Shown: in pieces, positions 28,326-41,676 of the stretch
Position numbering within the stretch: the stretch's first letter is position 1
Layout of the letters: each line of letters opens with the position of its first letter
Assembly (NCBI GenBank): GCA_012295275.1
Contig: CM022665.1
Coordinates: 44,353,652-44,417,651 of the forward strand
Direction of reading: 5' to 3'
DNA from: Chrysomallon squamiferum
Lineage: Eukaryota; Mollusca; Gastropoda; Neomphalida; Peltospiridae
DNA length: 64,000 nucleotides
Program-made: the position numbers and the translations under genes
Notes under the pieces: generated by a model
The model's database searches: none
The model's input: only the letters and a program-made list of their open reading frames with translations
What the model was told of the DNA's origin: nothing

Positions 28326-29005
28326 TATTAAAAATACTAAACATAAATTCATACTAAAATAATTAATAAATATAGCTGCAACTATTTAAACAGTTGTATC
28401 CAGTTTCTGCCATCCCTCATCACTGGTGTGTTGTTAGCAGGAAGCATGTTTTACATTTACCTTCCCATAGACAGTAAAATATACATCTCACCCATTGCTA
28501 TTAAATATAATTGTTCAGTACTGGACAAAAAATTACAAAACAAAAGCAAGAGAGAAAATAACTAAGTGACTGACAACCTACCATTTTTGACAAATTATTT
28601 TATTTTTAAATTTTTTGTTTTTGTTTTTGTTTTTAGATTTAATTCATTCATCTTACCTGCAGCATGTAGTTCTGGATGAAGCAGATACTTTGTTAGATGA
28701 CACCTTCAGTTATGACATTCGAACTATTTTCAAAAAGTTGCAGGTGAGAATAAATATTTCTTTAAGCTTTTTCTGTTTTAGTAAAATCAAAAAACATTAA
28801 CTTAATTATTGTTACAAGTAAATAAATAAATCTTCCTATAAATTTCCACAACTTAATGAATAAAATGAAGCAACTAAATAATTAATGTATATGATTTAGT
28901 CAGAATTGGTACCACTCCTATTTATTCATATTTTATTTCAACTGTGAATTTATTTTATCATTGTTATCATTATATGATCAATACGTATATTAATAATTAA
29001 TATTT

Positions 29006-29055
<50 letters not shown>

Positions 29056-29473
29056 TATTATAAACAAATTTTAAGATAATATTTTAACAATAAGGATATG
29101 TCAATTATATAAAACCTGATTTTATTGAAATAACCCAATAGATTTTGTTGCAACTCTGAGAAATAAAAAGTAAAAAAAATACTTATCTCAGTTTAATAAA
29201 AATTAAATAAATTTATTTGTCGTTTCCATAGAGATTTTTACCTTTGTTACAGGTATCAAAGGGAAGTGTCAGTTTTGTTTCTCCTTCAACTGTTGTCACT
29301 GACACACAGTTTATTCTTGTCAGCGCCACCATGCCTCGCAGCATAGAGCAGGTCATAGGGGACATAATTCCAGTAAGATAAAAAAAATAATGGAAAGTTA
29401 TAGCCCTTTAATTTTTCTAATGATACTTTTATCTTTATTCTTTTAATTATTATTATTATTATTATTATTATTA

Positions 29474-29509
<36 letters not shown>

Positions 29510-29598
29510 TTATTATTATTTTTTTTTCTTTCCTTTTCATTTTTATTATTATTATTATATTTTTTTTTTTTTTATTTTATTTTATTAAAGTTATTTAT

Positions 29599-29629
<31 letters not shown>

Positions 29630-29639
29630 TATTTTTTTA

Positions 29640-29670
<31 letters not shown>

Positions 29671-30626
29671 TTTTGGGGGTGATCTAATTTTCAAATATCC
29701 TTCTTCTATTTTTTTTTATGTTGTACAGATCATGTTTGTTAAATAAAATAAAGACAAATAATTTGATCATCATGAAACAATAGGAAATCTCAGCCTCTGT
29801 GTAATTGAATTTGTTCTATTATTAGCAAAGACAACCGTCTAGAAAACAAATAAAATAGTCACTCACAAGCACAAAAAATTTACTTAGACAATTATAACAT
29901 CATGAAAAGTACATTTAATTTTTATGAAAATTAATTATTGATATGAAAACATAAGATTCATTTTGTCAAAAAGAAAAATTTAACAAAAAAAAAGACAAAC
30001 ATAAAGTTAGAAATTCAAGGCTTTTGGTCTTTATCATCGTGGATATGTTTTAAATTTGCTTTATCTTTTGGTTTTCCCAGGTTGACACGCTGCAGAAAGT
30101 CACAACATCACATCTACACTACATCATGCCTCATGTCCCGCAGAAGTTCGTGAGACTACTTCCATCTCAAAAACCAGGTACGTACCCTGAATTCTCACCT
30201 GTGTATTTATTCAACAAAAAACAAAATTGACTTATTTTTACATCCATGACCAAAATAAAATCAACTAAGTATTACATCTATGACAAAAAACAAAATCAGC
30301 TTGTAATTACATTCATGAACAAAAAACAAAATCAAACTTAATTTTACATGCATGACTGAAACAAAAACAAAATTCATGATCAGTTTAATTTCTGTAGAGA
30401 ACGAATCTTTTATTTTTGTTTAGTTTATTTTTAACAAAAGGTTTGGATAAAAACATTTTTAAACATTTTATAAGATGCTGGTACATTAGAGGAAAAATAC
30501 TTGAGAGTTATTTAATGGTACTTAGATTTTAAACATGGCTGATACAACAAATACATTTGTATATGACAGATTTGTTCATTTCCCATCCCTGACTATAAAT
30601 GTAGTCTTCTAATGAATATGGGCTAC

Positions 30627-30657
<31 letters not shown>

Positions 30658-30697
30658 TATTAAAAACCTAGCAGCAGATATATAAACACACGTGCAC

Positions 30698-30751
<54 letters not shown>

Positions 30752-32665
30752 TATTTTCTGTTATTCTATCTTTCCCACCTTCAAAAACACCAAAATGTCA
30801 GAAGGTAAGTATAGTCTTAATTAGATAGATTTTTTTTTTAATAATTATTATTACTATTATATTTGGGTTTTTTAGAAAATATTATCCAGTTGGCAAGTAA
30901 AAGTCACAAGAAGGCAATTCCCACGATGATTTTCTGTAACAAAAGTAACACGTGTTTTTGGTTGTCGGAGACGTTACGAGACATGGGAATCAACAATGTT
31001 CTCATGAATGGAGTGATTCCGGAACAGGTAAAGACTAATACATCAGAAATTGTATTCCCGAATGAAGGATTTTGTAAGATCTAATTTCCTTGGTGGGGCT
31101 TATTAGAGAGTCTTGATTTGTTTTGTTTTTTGTTTTTTTTTCTTGTTTTTGTAGGATGCACTTTAAAGATACTGTGTTGTTGAGGAAAATCATAACTGAA
31201 AGAAAAATATAATAGCAGTTTCAGTAGTAACAGTAGCAATAATAACAGTGCTAGTAATAGTAATAATAGTAAGAGTAGTAGTAGCAATAAAAATACTATT
31301 AGTACTATTAATAATAGTAGTATTAGTAGTGATAATGACAATAATAATAATAATATGTATTTTAAATACGTTTGAAACCAAGTAATCATCATAATAAAAA
31401 AAAAAAAAAAAATTAAAAAAAATACTGGATGTTTTAAAAAGCAAAATAATTATTTAGTCGTATATTCTTTGCAGAGAAGACATTCACAGTATGAAAGTTT
31501 TAAGTCTGGACACACAGACATACTGATAGCCACTGATGTTGCATCAAGAGGACTGGACACCATTAATGTAAGTTTTTGTTTAAAAAAAATACAACATGTC
31601 ATCTTTTAACAGATTCTTTTTTTTTTTTCATTTTTAAATTCCAAAATTAAGTTTTGAATGTGATATAAAAAACTCATAGATATTAAAAAATGTTCTGCCT
31701 TTAGCGTCACTAAAACATAATGATGAAGCATATGTGGAATAAAATCTTCAATTAAATTGGTAAATTTTGCTGTATATACATTTTATTTTGAGCACACATC
31801 AGTCAGTAAACCATGGCAATATTTTAAAATGAAAATAATCTTATAGAGGATTTAAAAAAAAAAAATTAAATTTAAATTTTAATTACTGTTCTCCATAGGC
31901 ACATCACGTCATCAACTATGACTTTCCTCTCTTCATGTCTGACTACGTCCACAGAGCAGGTCGTGTGGGTAGAGTCAACAGCAACAGCAACGGCATTGTA
32001 ACAAGTTTTGTAACTTATGCATGGGATGTAGAGTTACTCTGGCACATTGAGGTACATATCAGAATTCTCTGGCAGTGAAACAATAAGAAAAGTTAAATGA
32101 AAATATTTTAGATAATTTATTTTTCGTGTGAATTAATAATACATATCCTGTAATATATATTGAGATATTATTTTAAATTGTTCCTTGAAAAGTGCATTTG
32201 ATGTCAACAGTGTAAAATCATCTTAGATGTTACTGGATTTTATACAGGTTGTAACAGTCAGAATGGAAGATATTATTCGATTATCTGTGGTGTATCAATT
32301 ATATACGATATCTGTTCTATATATTTATGTTTATTTGATGATTACATGGGTTACCTTTTCTAAAATGAACAAGGAAACAAACAAACAAATAAATAAATAT
32401 ACATGTATGTAACCAAGTAAATAAGACATTTAAGAAAAAGCCACAGTAATTATAATTATGAATTTCTTTCAGTATACTTTTTGTATTAACATTTTAAGTC
32501 TGTTGTTACTGACTTGTTGACAACCAGTTGTTTTTATTTTATTTTATATTTCAGTCTGCTGCAAGGAAGAACAAAGAATTACACAATGTTAATGCAAATA
32601 TTAAAAGAAAATTAACTTCAATAATTATCAACAAGTATGGACCACAGATTATGCCTGAACTCTAA
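24427..32665 (+). CDS. DDX28: DEAD-box RNA helicase DDX28, mitochondrial (complete, 14 exons)
   Basis: Exons: 24427-24486, 24891-25166, 25542-25655, 26233-26290, 26794-26936, 27508-27579, 28072-28153, 28637-28743, 29253-29372, 30081-30177, 30876-31027, 31475-31567, 31899-32051 and 32555-32665. Total 1638 nt, 545 residues; human DDX28 has 540. All helicase motifs are present: Q motif GFTSPTKIQ (142-150), AETGSGKT (167-174), PSREL (208-212), STPG (257-260), DEAD (282-285), SAT (328-330), ATDVASRGLD (446-455) and HRAGRVGR (476-483). DDX28-specific features are DEADTLLDDTF, LHYIMPHV, NYDFP and the short tail. In vertebrates the protein assembles the mitochondrial large ribosomal subunit in RNA granules. 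The Arg- and hydrophobic-rich start (MFLCRSVLVTCSRRAM) fits a mitochondrial presequence. An AATAAA lies near 32745. The first exon is the least certain part. Confidence 0.95.
25900..25960. repeat. (CA)n / (TACA)n simple repeat in DDX28 intron 3
   Basis: Short interrupted runs of AC and ACAT units. Similar runs occur near 25755-25800. Confidence 0.8.
29010..29055. repeat. (AAT)n microsatellite in DDX28 intron 8
   Basis: A near-perfect AAT run. Confidence 0.95.
29441..29680. repeat. T-rich (ATT)n/(TTTA)n low-complexity tract in DDX28 intron 9
   Basis: Some 240 bp of ATT and TTTTA units plus pure T runs, ending in GGGGGT near 29675. Confidence 0.9.
30195..30380. repeat. Degenerate 45-50 bp tandem repeats in DDX28 intron 10
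   Basis: About four units share ATTTACATCCATGAC and CAAAAAACAAAATCA phrases. The array begins shortly after the exon 10 donor. Confidence 0.65.
30627..30750. repeat. (AT)n and (CA)n microsatellites in DDX28 intron 10
   Basis: (AT)n at about 30627-30660 and a (CA)n run at about 30702-30750. Confidence 0.95.
31200..31400. repeat. Degenerate (AGTAAT)n-type tract in DDX28 intron 11
   Basis: Mixed AGT/AAT trinucleotides followed by a poly-A run. Open frames read here are repeat artefacts. Confidence 0.8.
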
Positions 32666-34058
32666 TGGAAATATGTTGTGAAGAAAGTAGTATGAAATCA
32701 TTGTTCCTGAACTTTACAGAATGATAATATTTTTTAAAAAAGAAGAATAAAAAAAATATATATATAAAATAAATAAACTAAACAAAATTCTTCTTTGGTT
32801 ATATTTACATTGCATGAGAAATAATTTCTAAATGAATATAACAGCTTAGACACTTTATAATTATGTTTACGTGGAGAGATTTAGGATTGTATAAAGGATT
32901 GGCATATTTTTAAAAAAGGAGCTTGATTAACCACTGACTGATGTTAAATGCATACACTTGAAATAAAATTACAGTTCAAGAATTTATATATTTAATTCAA
33001 ATATATAAATAATTATATTTTAAAATATTTATTGGGAAGACATTCCTAGATATTAGAATAATCATTACAAATAAATTTTCATTGACTGAACAACCAAAGA
33101 AAAAATATGAAAAAAATGAAAAATAAAAAAATTCTGTCAAGAACAAAACAAAACCACAAACCAACACCTAAATAATACAACTTTAAGTGGTGGGCCTTGT
33201 CGCAGAATTTGACATTTCTGAAAGAAACTGCTTTATAAATATTTATCAGACAAAGAATAAAGATTAAATTATGATTAAGAATTTAGCTGATGCCAAGGAA
33301 AATAAATAAATAAATAAATAGTTGTTGTAGTAGTAGTAGTAGTAAAATAAACGTATCTTGAGACCATTCTAACACTATAATAAGAGTGACCTCCCCTTGC
33401 CTAGTGAGATTTCGAGGGTTTTTTTTATTAACCCTTTAACCCCTGCATGTAGGGGTTAAAGTAACTATATTATTCATTGAGAAACTTAAGGTGAAATTAT
33501 ATTAACTTTATTAGCAGTATCTGAAGAAAATAGTATAATTTAAAATTGCAATTTACTAATCGTGTTGTTAAACCATAGGTGACAGAATCGCTTGGTCAAC
33601 ATTTTGTTATCTTTACGCATAATTCACAGTCTTGGTCTGTCACAGGGAAACTTTGTTATTCTCTATAACTGATGACAATCTGAAGTTTCTGATGACAGTC
33701 TAAATTTAATTTAATTTTTATAAATGAATATTGTACATAAGCACAATAATTTTAATTATAATTATAAATAGTTAATAATAAAAATAAATACATTTTTATT
33801 AAATAAAAATAATAATAATAAAAATATAATAATAATAATAATAATAATAATAAAATAAATGAAAATAAAATTAATGAAAATAAAATTAAAATAATATAAT
33901 ACAAATAAATAAATAACACTAATTTTAAAAAATACATAAACATAACATACACAAAATCATAATTATTCTTAAAACAAAAATAAATTTTAATTATTTATCT
34001 AACAAAAACTAATTTCAAAATTATTTTAATAAACCACACAGATTTGTGAAGAAAGAAG
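32666..34058. other. Intergenic region DDX28 - TMEM160
   Basis: It contains the DDX28 3' UTR, AAAT and GTA short repeats near 33300-33345, the hairpin at 33434-33461, and an AAT/AAAT-rich tract at 33775-33960. A TTTTAATAAACCACACAG stretch just before 34042 could be the 3' splice site of a 5'-UTR intron for TMEM160. I see no other gene. Confidence 0.55.
33434..33461. other. Perfect 11-bp inverted repeat (hairpin)
   Basis: The arms CTTTAACCCCT and AGGGGTTAAAG are exact reverse complements around a 6-nt loop, GCATGT. It lies between DDX28 and TMEM160. The function is unknown: it could be a transcript hairpin, a protein-binding site or chance. Confidence 0.8.
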
Positions 34059-34398
34059 ATGATTTCATGCTTAATCGACAGATGCGTCAGCTGTGTCCAA
34101 AGAAAAGTTTATAGCACATCTAGACTGCTGAGATGGAAAAACATTTACTGTCAGACAAAATATCCCATTCCAAGAGTGTTGCCATCTGTTGTAATACATC
34201 GGACTTTGTCACTCTGGGGAAATTCACACAAGAGACTGTTATTTGTTGGAGCAAACAGACTGAATCGACTGGGGCTTGGAGGTGACCATTCCCACCAGCC
34301 TTTGGATGCTGAGGAAGCACGCAGTAAAGAAGAAATTAAAATAAACAGTTCTGAAATAAACAGTGCCTGGGTTAGTAAGTTTTGAAAATTAGTGTGTG

Positions 34399-34449
<51 letters not shown>

Positions 34450-35138
34450 ATGTGGTGTGACAAAACAAAATAAATAATTTGTGTGTGTGTGTGCATACAT
34501 GTGCATATGATTATGTGTGTTGATAATTTTAATTTTTTTTTTTATATATATATTGTCATATTATCCCTAATAATAAAATAAAGAAATAAAGAAATAAAAC
34601 TAATAAATAAAATGATGGAGAATTTCATTCTTTGAGTTTCAGAAAAATGTTAATAAAATGAATTTTTTTTTTCAGAGTATCCGACTAGCAAATGAAAATG
34701 GTATGTAAAAAAAATTTCTTGCAGTTTATAATTTAATAATTTCAATTAATAATTTAAAATAATCAAAATGGCATTTCAATATAACAGCAATTAATATTTA
34801 TTAATAATAATAAACTAAATATTTAAATAATAATTTTTTTATTTTTTCAAAATTAAATGTTCTTGAAATTGCATATAACATCAAGTAACTGAAGTTATAA
34901 AATAAATATTTAAATAGGAATTCAGATATTCTGAGATTTTCAAAATATATGAGTTTTTGATAATTGATGTAGATATTTGTTTGTGTTCAGGTTACTTATC
35001 CTGGTGTAGAAACACGTATTTGGCTACAATGGTTGGTATAGCTATGCAAGCAGAGAGTCCCTTTCTTTTGTCACAACAAGCAGCTGATAGTAAGCACAAC
35101 TGATTTTAATTATAATAATAATAATAATAATAATAACA

Positions 35139-35187
<49 letters not shown>

Positions 35188-36032
35188 TAATAATAACAGT
35201 CACAATAATAATAATAATAATATTAATAACAGTCACAATAATAATAATAATAATAATAACAGTAAATGTCATGTAAGAATGATTTAAATTTTAAAAAAAT
35301 CTTAACATCTTCCTTCTGGTGGTATGATGAAATTATTTGTATCTCAAATGTTAAGATAATCACTCATTTAAGAAAAGAGATGGAATGACACAGCACATAG
35401 TAGATTCAGTTTCTGTATCTCCATTCTGACTAAATTTTAATAACTACATTCTTAAAACTGGCAGAAACTATTCTGTTTTTAACCTGCATTTCCATTATGT
35501 CAAAATTAATGTATTACTTAACAAGTTTAAAAAAAAAAAAAAAAAAATTTTTTTTTAAATGTTTTTTAATTGTTTTTTTCAACTAATCTTTATCTTTTGT
35601 TTTTCATAAAAGTCTAATTTACAGTTTATTTTTATTTATTTATTTTATTGTTATTTTTATTGTTATTTTTTTCTGGCAGTTGCTTTTGTTGTTGCTGGAT
35701 TTAACCTGATATGGGGAACAGCATCGTTTGTTTCAACAATAGGACTGATGAGGCAGCAGATGCTGATGTCAGTGCCTTTGGCTTTGCTCCAAGTAGTGGC
35801 AGCTGCGTTTCACCTCTTTCTCTGGGTCTATGTAGTGCTGATGTATGTTGTAAGCGACGATGTCTTTGAAATACCCAAATATGTGGATACGTCGACAGAC
35901 ACTTCCAAACAAGGGTGTCTAATTGTTTTGTTTTGGCTTATTATTAATTATATAAAAGTGTGGTTTATAAAAAAACATTTTGATCAGGTAAACCTGGGAT
36001 TCTTTATTTGTACGTGGAAAATGTATCAGTGA
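34059..36032 (+). CDS. TMEM160: Transmembrane protein 160 homologue
   Basis: Exons 34059-34370, 34676-34700, 34991-35089 and 35680-36032 give 789 nt, 262 residues, in phase with GT-AG junctions (TGG|GTTAGT is the weakest donor). The match to TMEM160 is AW followed by YLSWCRN, then LIWGTASFVSTIGLM and a third hydrophobic segment; human has FLSWFRN and VVWGSASYAVGLAAL. The Arg-rich N-terminus (MISCLIDRCVSCVQRKVYST) looks like a mitochondrial presequence, as expected for this protein. Membrane segments are seen at roughly residues 181-202 and 208-233. The human protein is 188 residues. The extra length here lies in a longer N-terminal region and a C-terminal tail after VDTSTDTSKQ. That tail is AT-rich and may be unspliced intron. 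Confidence 0.85.
34398..34446. repeat. (GT)n microsatellite, TMEM160 intron 1
   Basis: A near-perfect TG run, with a second short one near 34480-34490. Confidence 0.95.
35114..35268. repeat. (AAT)n with interspersed CAGT units, TMEM160 intron 3
   Basis: AAT runs broken by repeated AACAGT(CAC) insertions give a higher-order periodicity. Confidence 0.9.
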
Positions 36033-39000
36033 AATTTTCGTATGATTGAAAGAATGGTTGTGTTTATCTGAAAATTAAATATTATTAAAAAAATAGTCCT
36101 GTAATATGCACAAAAATATATATTCTTTGGGTTCATGTAAAAGGCTTTCTTTTTAAAATGAAAACATTCTCCTATTCTGTTTCAGTATATAAATATATTC
36201 GTGCACATTTCTACAGGCACTTAAGTTCTGTGTATGTATTGTGTGTGTGTATGAATATATTTGCATAGAATTTACATGCTTGTGGAAATGTGCACATATA
36301 TATTTATACATTGAAATAAATATATATATATATAGATGTAAATATACAAATGAACCAATCTCAGGACCTCAAATATACAAGACAGTTATGGAATGAATAT
36401 AAGTCTCGTAAAATGCACATTTCTATCTTACACAGATCACAGAATTGAAAGGGTTGATACTATAATTTTGTACGCACAAATTAATTTTGCTTACACGTTT
36501 TATAATACTTTGATAAATGCATTTAATCAGAATAGCCGAATATTTATTTTTTATCCTGTTATGTGATTTATTTTATGTACAAATGTTCCACTTGATGATT
36601 CTGGGTGAATCTGAAGGAGAAAACTTACATTTAAGTTATGTGAAGTAATTTTTAATTTTTGTTTTTAAAAATGTTTTAAATAAACTTTTTAATGTTCTCA
36701 TCATTAATGTAATGCTGCCATTTTCTGATTGTTTTGATATAAAAATCTTTATGAAATAATTTAAATTGCTAATTACATTGTCTCAATTTTTTTTTTATCT
36801 TTGTGCCAAATATTTCTTTAAAAATTTGATTTCCACAAACTTCATAAATAAAAGTATTTAAAATAAAACAATACTTTATTTTTTTTTTTTTTTTTTTTTT
36901 GTATTAATGTTTATATATGTTTATATTTTGTTAAGAATTTCAGTTATAAAATTAATAAAATTTTATTAAAAAAAAACCAGACACCTTTGTGATTGTTTTC
37001 TTATGCAGGGTCACAAAGGTCAATAGAAGAATACACTTTGATTTTTTTTTAGTTGGTTCTTATTTAATCAAGAAATGTGGAACAGATTTGTTGTAAAAGT
37101 TTGAGTTTTAAGCCTGTTTTATTACTGAATGTCTGTTTTTAAATTTCAGAATTTTTATACACTGTTCTGAGTGTATTAGGACTGGGTTTTGGGGAGGGTT
37201 TTAAGTTTAAAGCAGTTTTATTGGCATAATTAATTTTAATTTGAAAAATTTTTTTTTTTTTTTTCAATTATATATATATATTTTTTTTTTTTTAATTTTT
37301 CATTATTTGAAATCATTGATAAATACAAATTATTTTGTGTAATTTAAAACCCCATATTTTTTTTTCGTTTAGATGAGATTTGAGATCAAGCTGTTTAGAC
37401 AAGGTTACTTTTTTGTGTCTTAGTATTTAAATTAAATAAACTTTGTGCCATTTTATTTATTAATATTAAATAATAAAACCAAGAATGTCGTATTCTTTTA
37501 AACTGAAGTAGTTTCTCAGGTAACTGTTTTGTTGTTTTTATGTATATAATACACAGAGAACTATCTCGTTTGTTTTACAGAAAGAGTATAAATATCCATA
37601 AAAATAATTTTGTTAACTGTTTTATATAAGACACTGGAGAATTCTTTTGTTTTTTAAATAAACTAGTTTTTCTTTAATGTGTTGATTATATATTCTGTCT
37701 TTTACAAATAGTATATAAAAAAAAGGAAAAAAAAATTAAAATATTCAAAATCTATTAAAACTTAATGCAAAAAATGTGAATACTGTAACCAAATTTTAAT
37801 CAAAAACAGTACATGAAAGATTTACATAATGAAGAATAAATAAGCTGTAATCTTCACTGAATGAGATTTAAGATCAATTTTTACTTTTTCAGAATTAGCA
37901 AGTTGGGGTTGACCTTGATAACAAAACATTCAGCTGTTTTATTTCTGCATCCAAATCATTCTTTATTTTCTGAGGCCACTTTTTCTAAATTTACTCAATG
38001 CATGAACTGCACTTCTATCACTGTGAATAAATGTATAAATATTTGATTCATGGATAATGTTAAGCATATACCTTTCTTGTAATTTAGTTTTGTTAAATAT
38101 AAAATGTTTTTATTTAAACATAAAAATAATTTTATAAAATAAATAAAAACAATGAAATTCATTATAAAAGAATAAAAAATAAATTTAAGTTTTTGATGCA
38201 TATCCACTATAATATATATTTTTTTGCTACTACTAAAAAAGAAACAAAACAACAATAAAAAAATAAAAAACATGATATTTAAATATTTAAAAGATTTAAA
38301 TCTCATAAGAAAAATTAAAATAGTTCATATACCAATATACATGTAAGTTTTTTTTTAACAATTACTATATACAGGAACAAACAACAAAAAAGCTGAATTA
38401 AATGGATAACCTTTTATTAACAAAATATATCTGTTACTCTTTCTTCGTTTTTTCAGTTACATAAAATTATCTCCAGCTATTTCACAGAAATAATTTTGAC
38501 TTTATTTTCTGTTTCGTAATAAGTGCATGAAGTGTGTCAATTTTTGTCAGGAAGACACATGAAATATTAATACAAATGATATAAACTAAAATATCCAACA
38601 TATACAAAAACTGATAATAAAAAGATTTACGTAACAATACTTAATATCAGTTAAAACAAAATTAGTATTCTTGCTATCTTTCCACTAAATAATATTAAGT
38701 TAACAAACCTTTTTAATGTTCATATAAAATAAAACAATTTAACAATCTCTATTCTAACTGGGACATATTCTGAAGTATATATATTCTCAAAACAGGATCC
38801 ATTAAAAAAAAGAAAAGAAATGACATAAAAATAGTGTAATACAAAAAATGAAAATAATTGGATCAGTGTAAAATGGTGGTATTATGCTAGTGAACACAAA
38901 ACAACAAAAAAAATAATATAACTGGGTGTGGCCAGTAAATGTCACTTTAAAATAATTTTTTATTCTGCAGTGTTAAGGTGAAACTATGAAGAGTTATTTG

Positions 39001-39739
39001 TATTGAGAAGGTAATAGATAAAGCTATGTATTATACACATTCATCTCTGAACATACTGAGATATGCATAGATATGTACATAGCAGTATTCAAACACGAGA
39101 CATTAACAGACATTTAAACTTTCATACATTCATATTTATGATTAGATAGAGCATACACACACATACATACAGACGTATGCACAAACATGTATACATGTGG
39201 ACCTGGATAAACATACAGACATATTTATATTTAGACGTCTACTCAAATATATACAAATATCGACAAACATACATAATGCATTTACTTTTATACAAAAAAA
39301 GATAAGCTTCTTTAAATGGACGGTCTGTTATGTATTATTACTGATATACCATATTAATAAACAAGTAGTATAATTTAGTATAATATTATCAACCATCTCA
39401 AAAATAATACTTGACGAATTAATCACAGAATTTTCTTATCACAGCTGCAAAAATGAAATAATAAATAACTTTAACAGATCTAAATAAACTACAGAATCTT
39501 TAGTAGACTGCTATTTATCCTAAAGTTTTATTTATCTATCTATCTATCTATCTACCTAGCTTTTCTTGTGGTTCATTTTTGCTATTTAAAAATGTTCTTC
39601 AAGATTTTAAAAGTTACAGCTTAATAAATAAATTGCAAATTTAAACAGAATTATAACATTTGGAAAAATATTCAGTATAGCTATTAGAATAAATAAATAA
39701 ATAAAGTATACTTACAAAATTTAAACATTATAATTTTTT

Positions 39740-39782
<43 letters not shown>

Positions 39783-40816
39783 TGATTTATTATTATTATT
39801 ATTATTTTTTTTTTTTTTTTTTTTTTTTTTGGTAATTTATTTTTAAAATATCTACTGTTCTAATAAAAATATGACTAAAATTATAAAGTGCCTGCTTTCA
39901 AAGCACTGGTCATTCTAAACTTGATGACTGACATAATTAATGTCAGCATTGTATCTGACCTGTCATTCCTTTAATCTATTATCATAAAAAATATTTATTA
40001 TTAAAAAACAATCTTACTTAAAACAATTCATAAACTCTAACTGAATGCATATGTAACTTGAATACTGTGACATTACAAATAATAATAATGAATTTGAATT
40101 TTGTGACCTTGTTTCAATAAAACAAAACATTAAATAAGAAATAATGACTGAAATCAAATTAAAACAAAATCTAAATCAATTGTGATGTTGGCCAACATTT
40201 CAGATAGGCCACCACAGTAAAATTAAAAGGATGACATGTCAGCCACTGAACATAAAAGTCTCTGCCATTGGAGGGCAAATACAAATAAGCCTATCAGCAA
40301 TCACGATACATTAAACATGGCAACAGTAAACAGTATGATAACCAGTTTCATTGATTACTATTTCTGGTTATAACAGGAACATTTTTTTTAATGTTAAAAG
40401 GAATAATGATAAAATGAAAGTGCTGTCCATAAAAAAAAAATAATAATAAATAAATTAATAAAAAAAATAAAAATAAAAATAAAACAAAAACAAAAACAAA
40501 AAAATAAATATAAAAAATAAAGATAAAAAATAATAATTCATGTAATGCATAAAATGTGGATTTCTTTCTGTAAGTAACATTTTATTAATAATTTAAAAAA
40601 AATGTTTTTAACATTTAACAAACTGTACATGTAACAAGAAATATATTTTATTTTTAACATTTAACACATTGTGTATTTAACATTTAACAGAATGTTTATA
40701 TAACACTGAACATACTGTATATTTTAACATTAAAAAAGTACCCATTTATCATAACAAAATCCCTGAGCTGAATATTTGAGCTAACAGCAACATAATAAAG
40801 AGAGAGAGAGAGAGAG

Positions 40817-40902
<86 letters not shown>

Positions 40903-41676
40903 GGGCTATTTTATTTTAATAACAGAATATCAGTAGTTGAGTCAAACTCACAGACTTTATAAAACTGTACAATGTTTTATTTATTTATTTATTAAACTCC
41001 CCCCTTTTTTCATATTTGAAAAAAAAAAATATATATATATATTTATGTTTTGAAAAAAAAAAAAGTTTGGAAATATGGTCAAGATACTGATTTTCTTTAA
41101 GATTATAAAAGGAAAGAAAAACACCTATTTTTGTTGTAACATACAAAAGTTTTCTATATCGGTAGAACATCCTTTGAAATTAAATAAATAATCTAAATGT
41201 ATTTTACACTTCAGATATATTTTTTTAAATAATTTGTTCTGATCTTTGGTATGAAAATATCGGAATAATAAAATAAATTCAACGTACAAAGAAATATATC
41301 GAGATTTTTTGGAATATTTAAAATAAAGAGTTCTGAAAAAAGGCAAGAAAAAATAATAATACAAAAATCTTTATGTGTCGAGTAAATCATAGAAGTAGGC
41401 ATAAAATCAGTCCATCACTCAAAAGTTTACAAAATGCATGTACAACATTTTAATTTACATAGGCTGTTTTTTTGTTTGTTTTCTTTTTTACTTTTTCTTG
41501 CTAAAAAAAAAATCTCTTCCTTCTCATGCCAAATTTCATGAATTTTATGTATTTTTATTATTTTTTTTTTTCACTTTTTTTTTTCTTTTTCAATGAGGTA
41601 GATTTAACATTCACACAGAACATTTTTTTTTTATATGTACAAAATAATGAATTATGAATTAACAATTTCAGAAACG
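36033..41676. other. Long gene-free region between TMEM160 and CEP85 (tail-to-tail)
   Basis: The two genes converge, so their 3' UTRs lie here. The rest is AT-rich with homopolymers, (TATC)n at 39537-39556, (TTTA)n at 39741-39783 and A-rich runs at 40430-40530. I see no splice-supported coding frame, RNA gene or transposon. The open frames present are low-complexity. Confidence 0.65.
40799..40899. repeat. (AG)n microsatellite, about 100 bp
   Basis: An almost uninterrupted AG run with one ATTG interruption near 40817. It lies about 0.8 kb downstream of the CEP85 stop codon. Confidence 0.97.

Noticed and set aside
31081-31444. Leucine- and threonine-rich minus-strand frames
   Set aside because: They derive from AGT/AAT repeats in a DDX28 intron.
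36033-41676. Possible gene in the 5.6-kb gap
   Set aside because: Frames are short and AT-rich, without splice-linked partners or family motifs.
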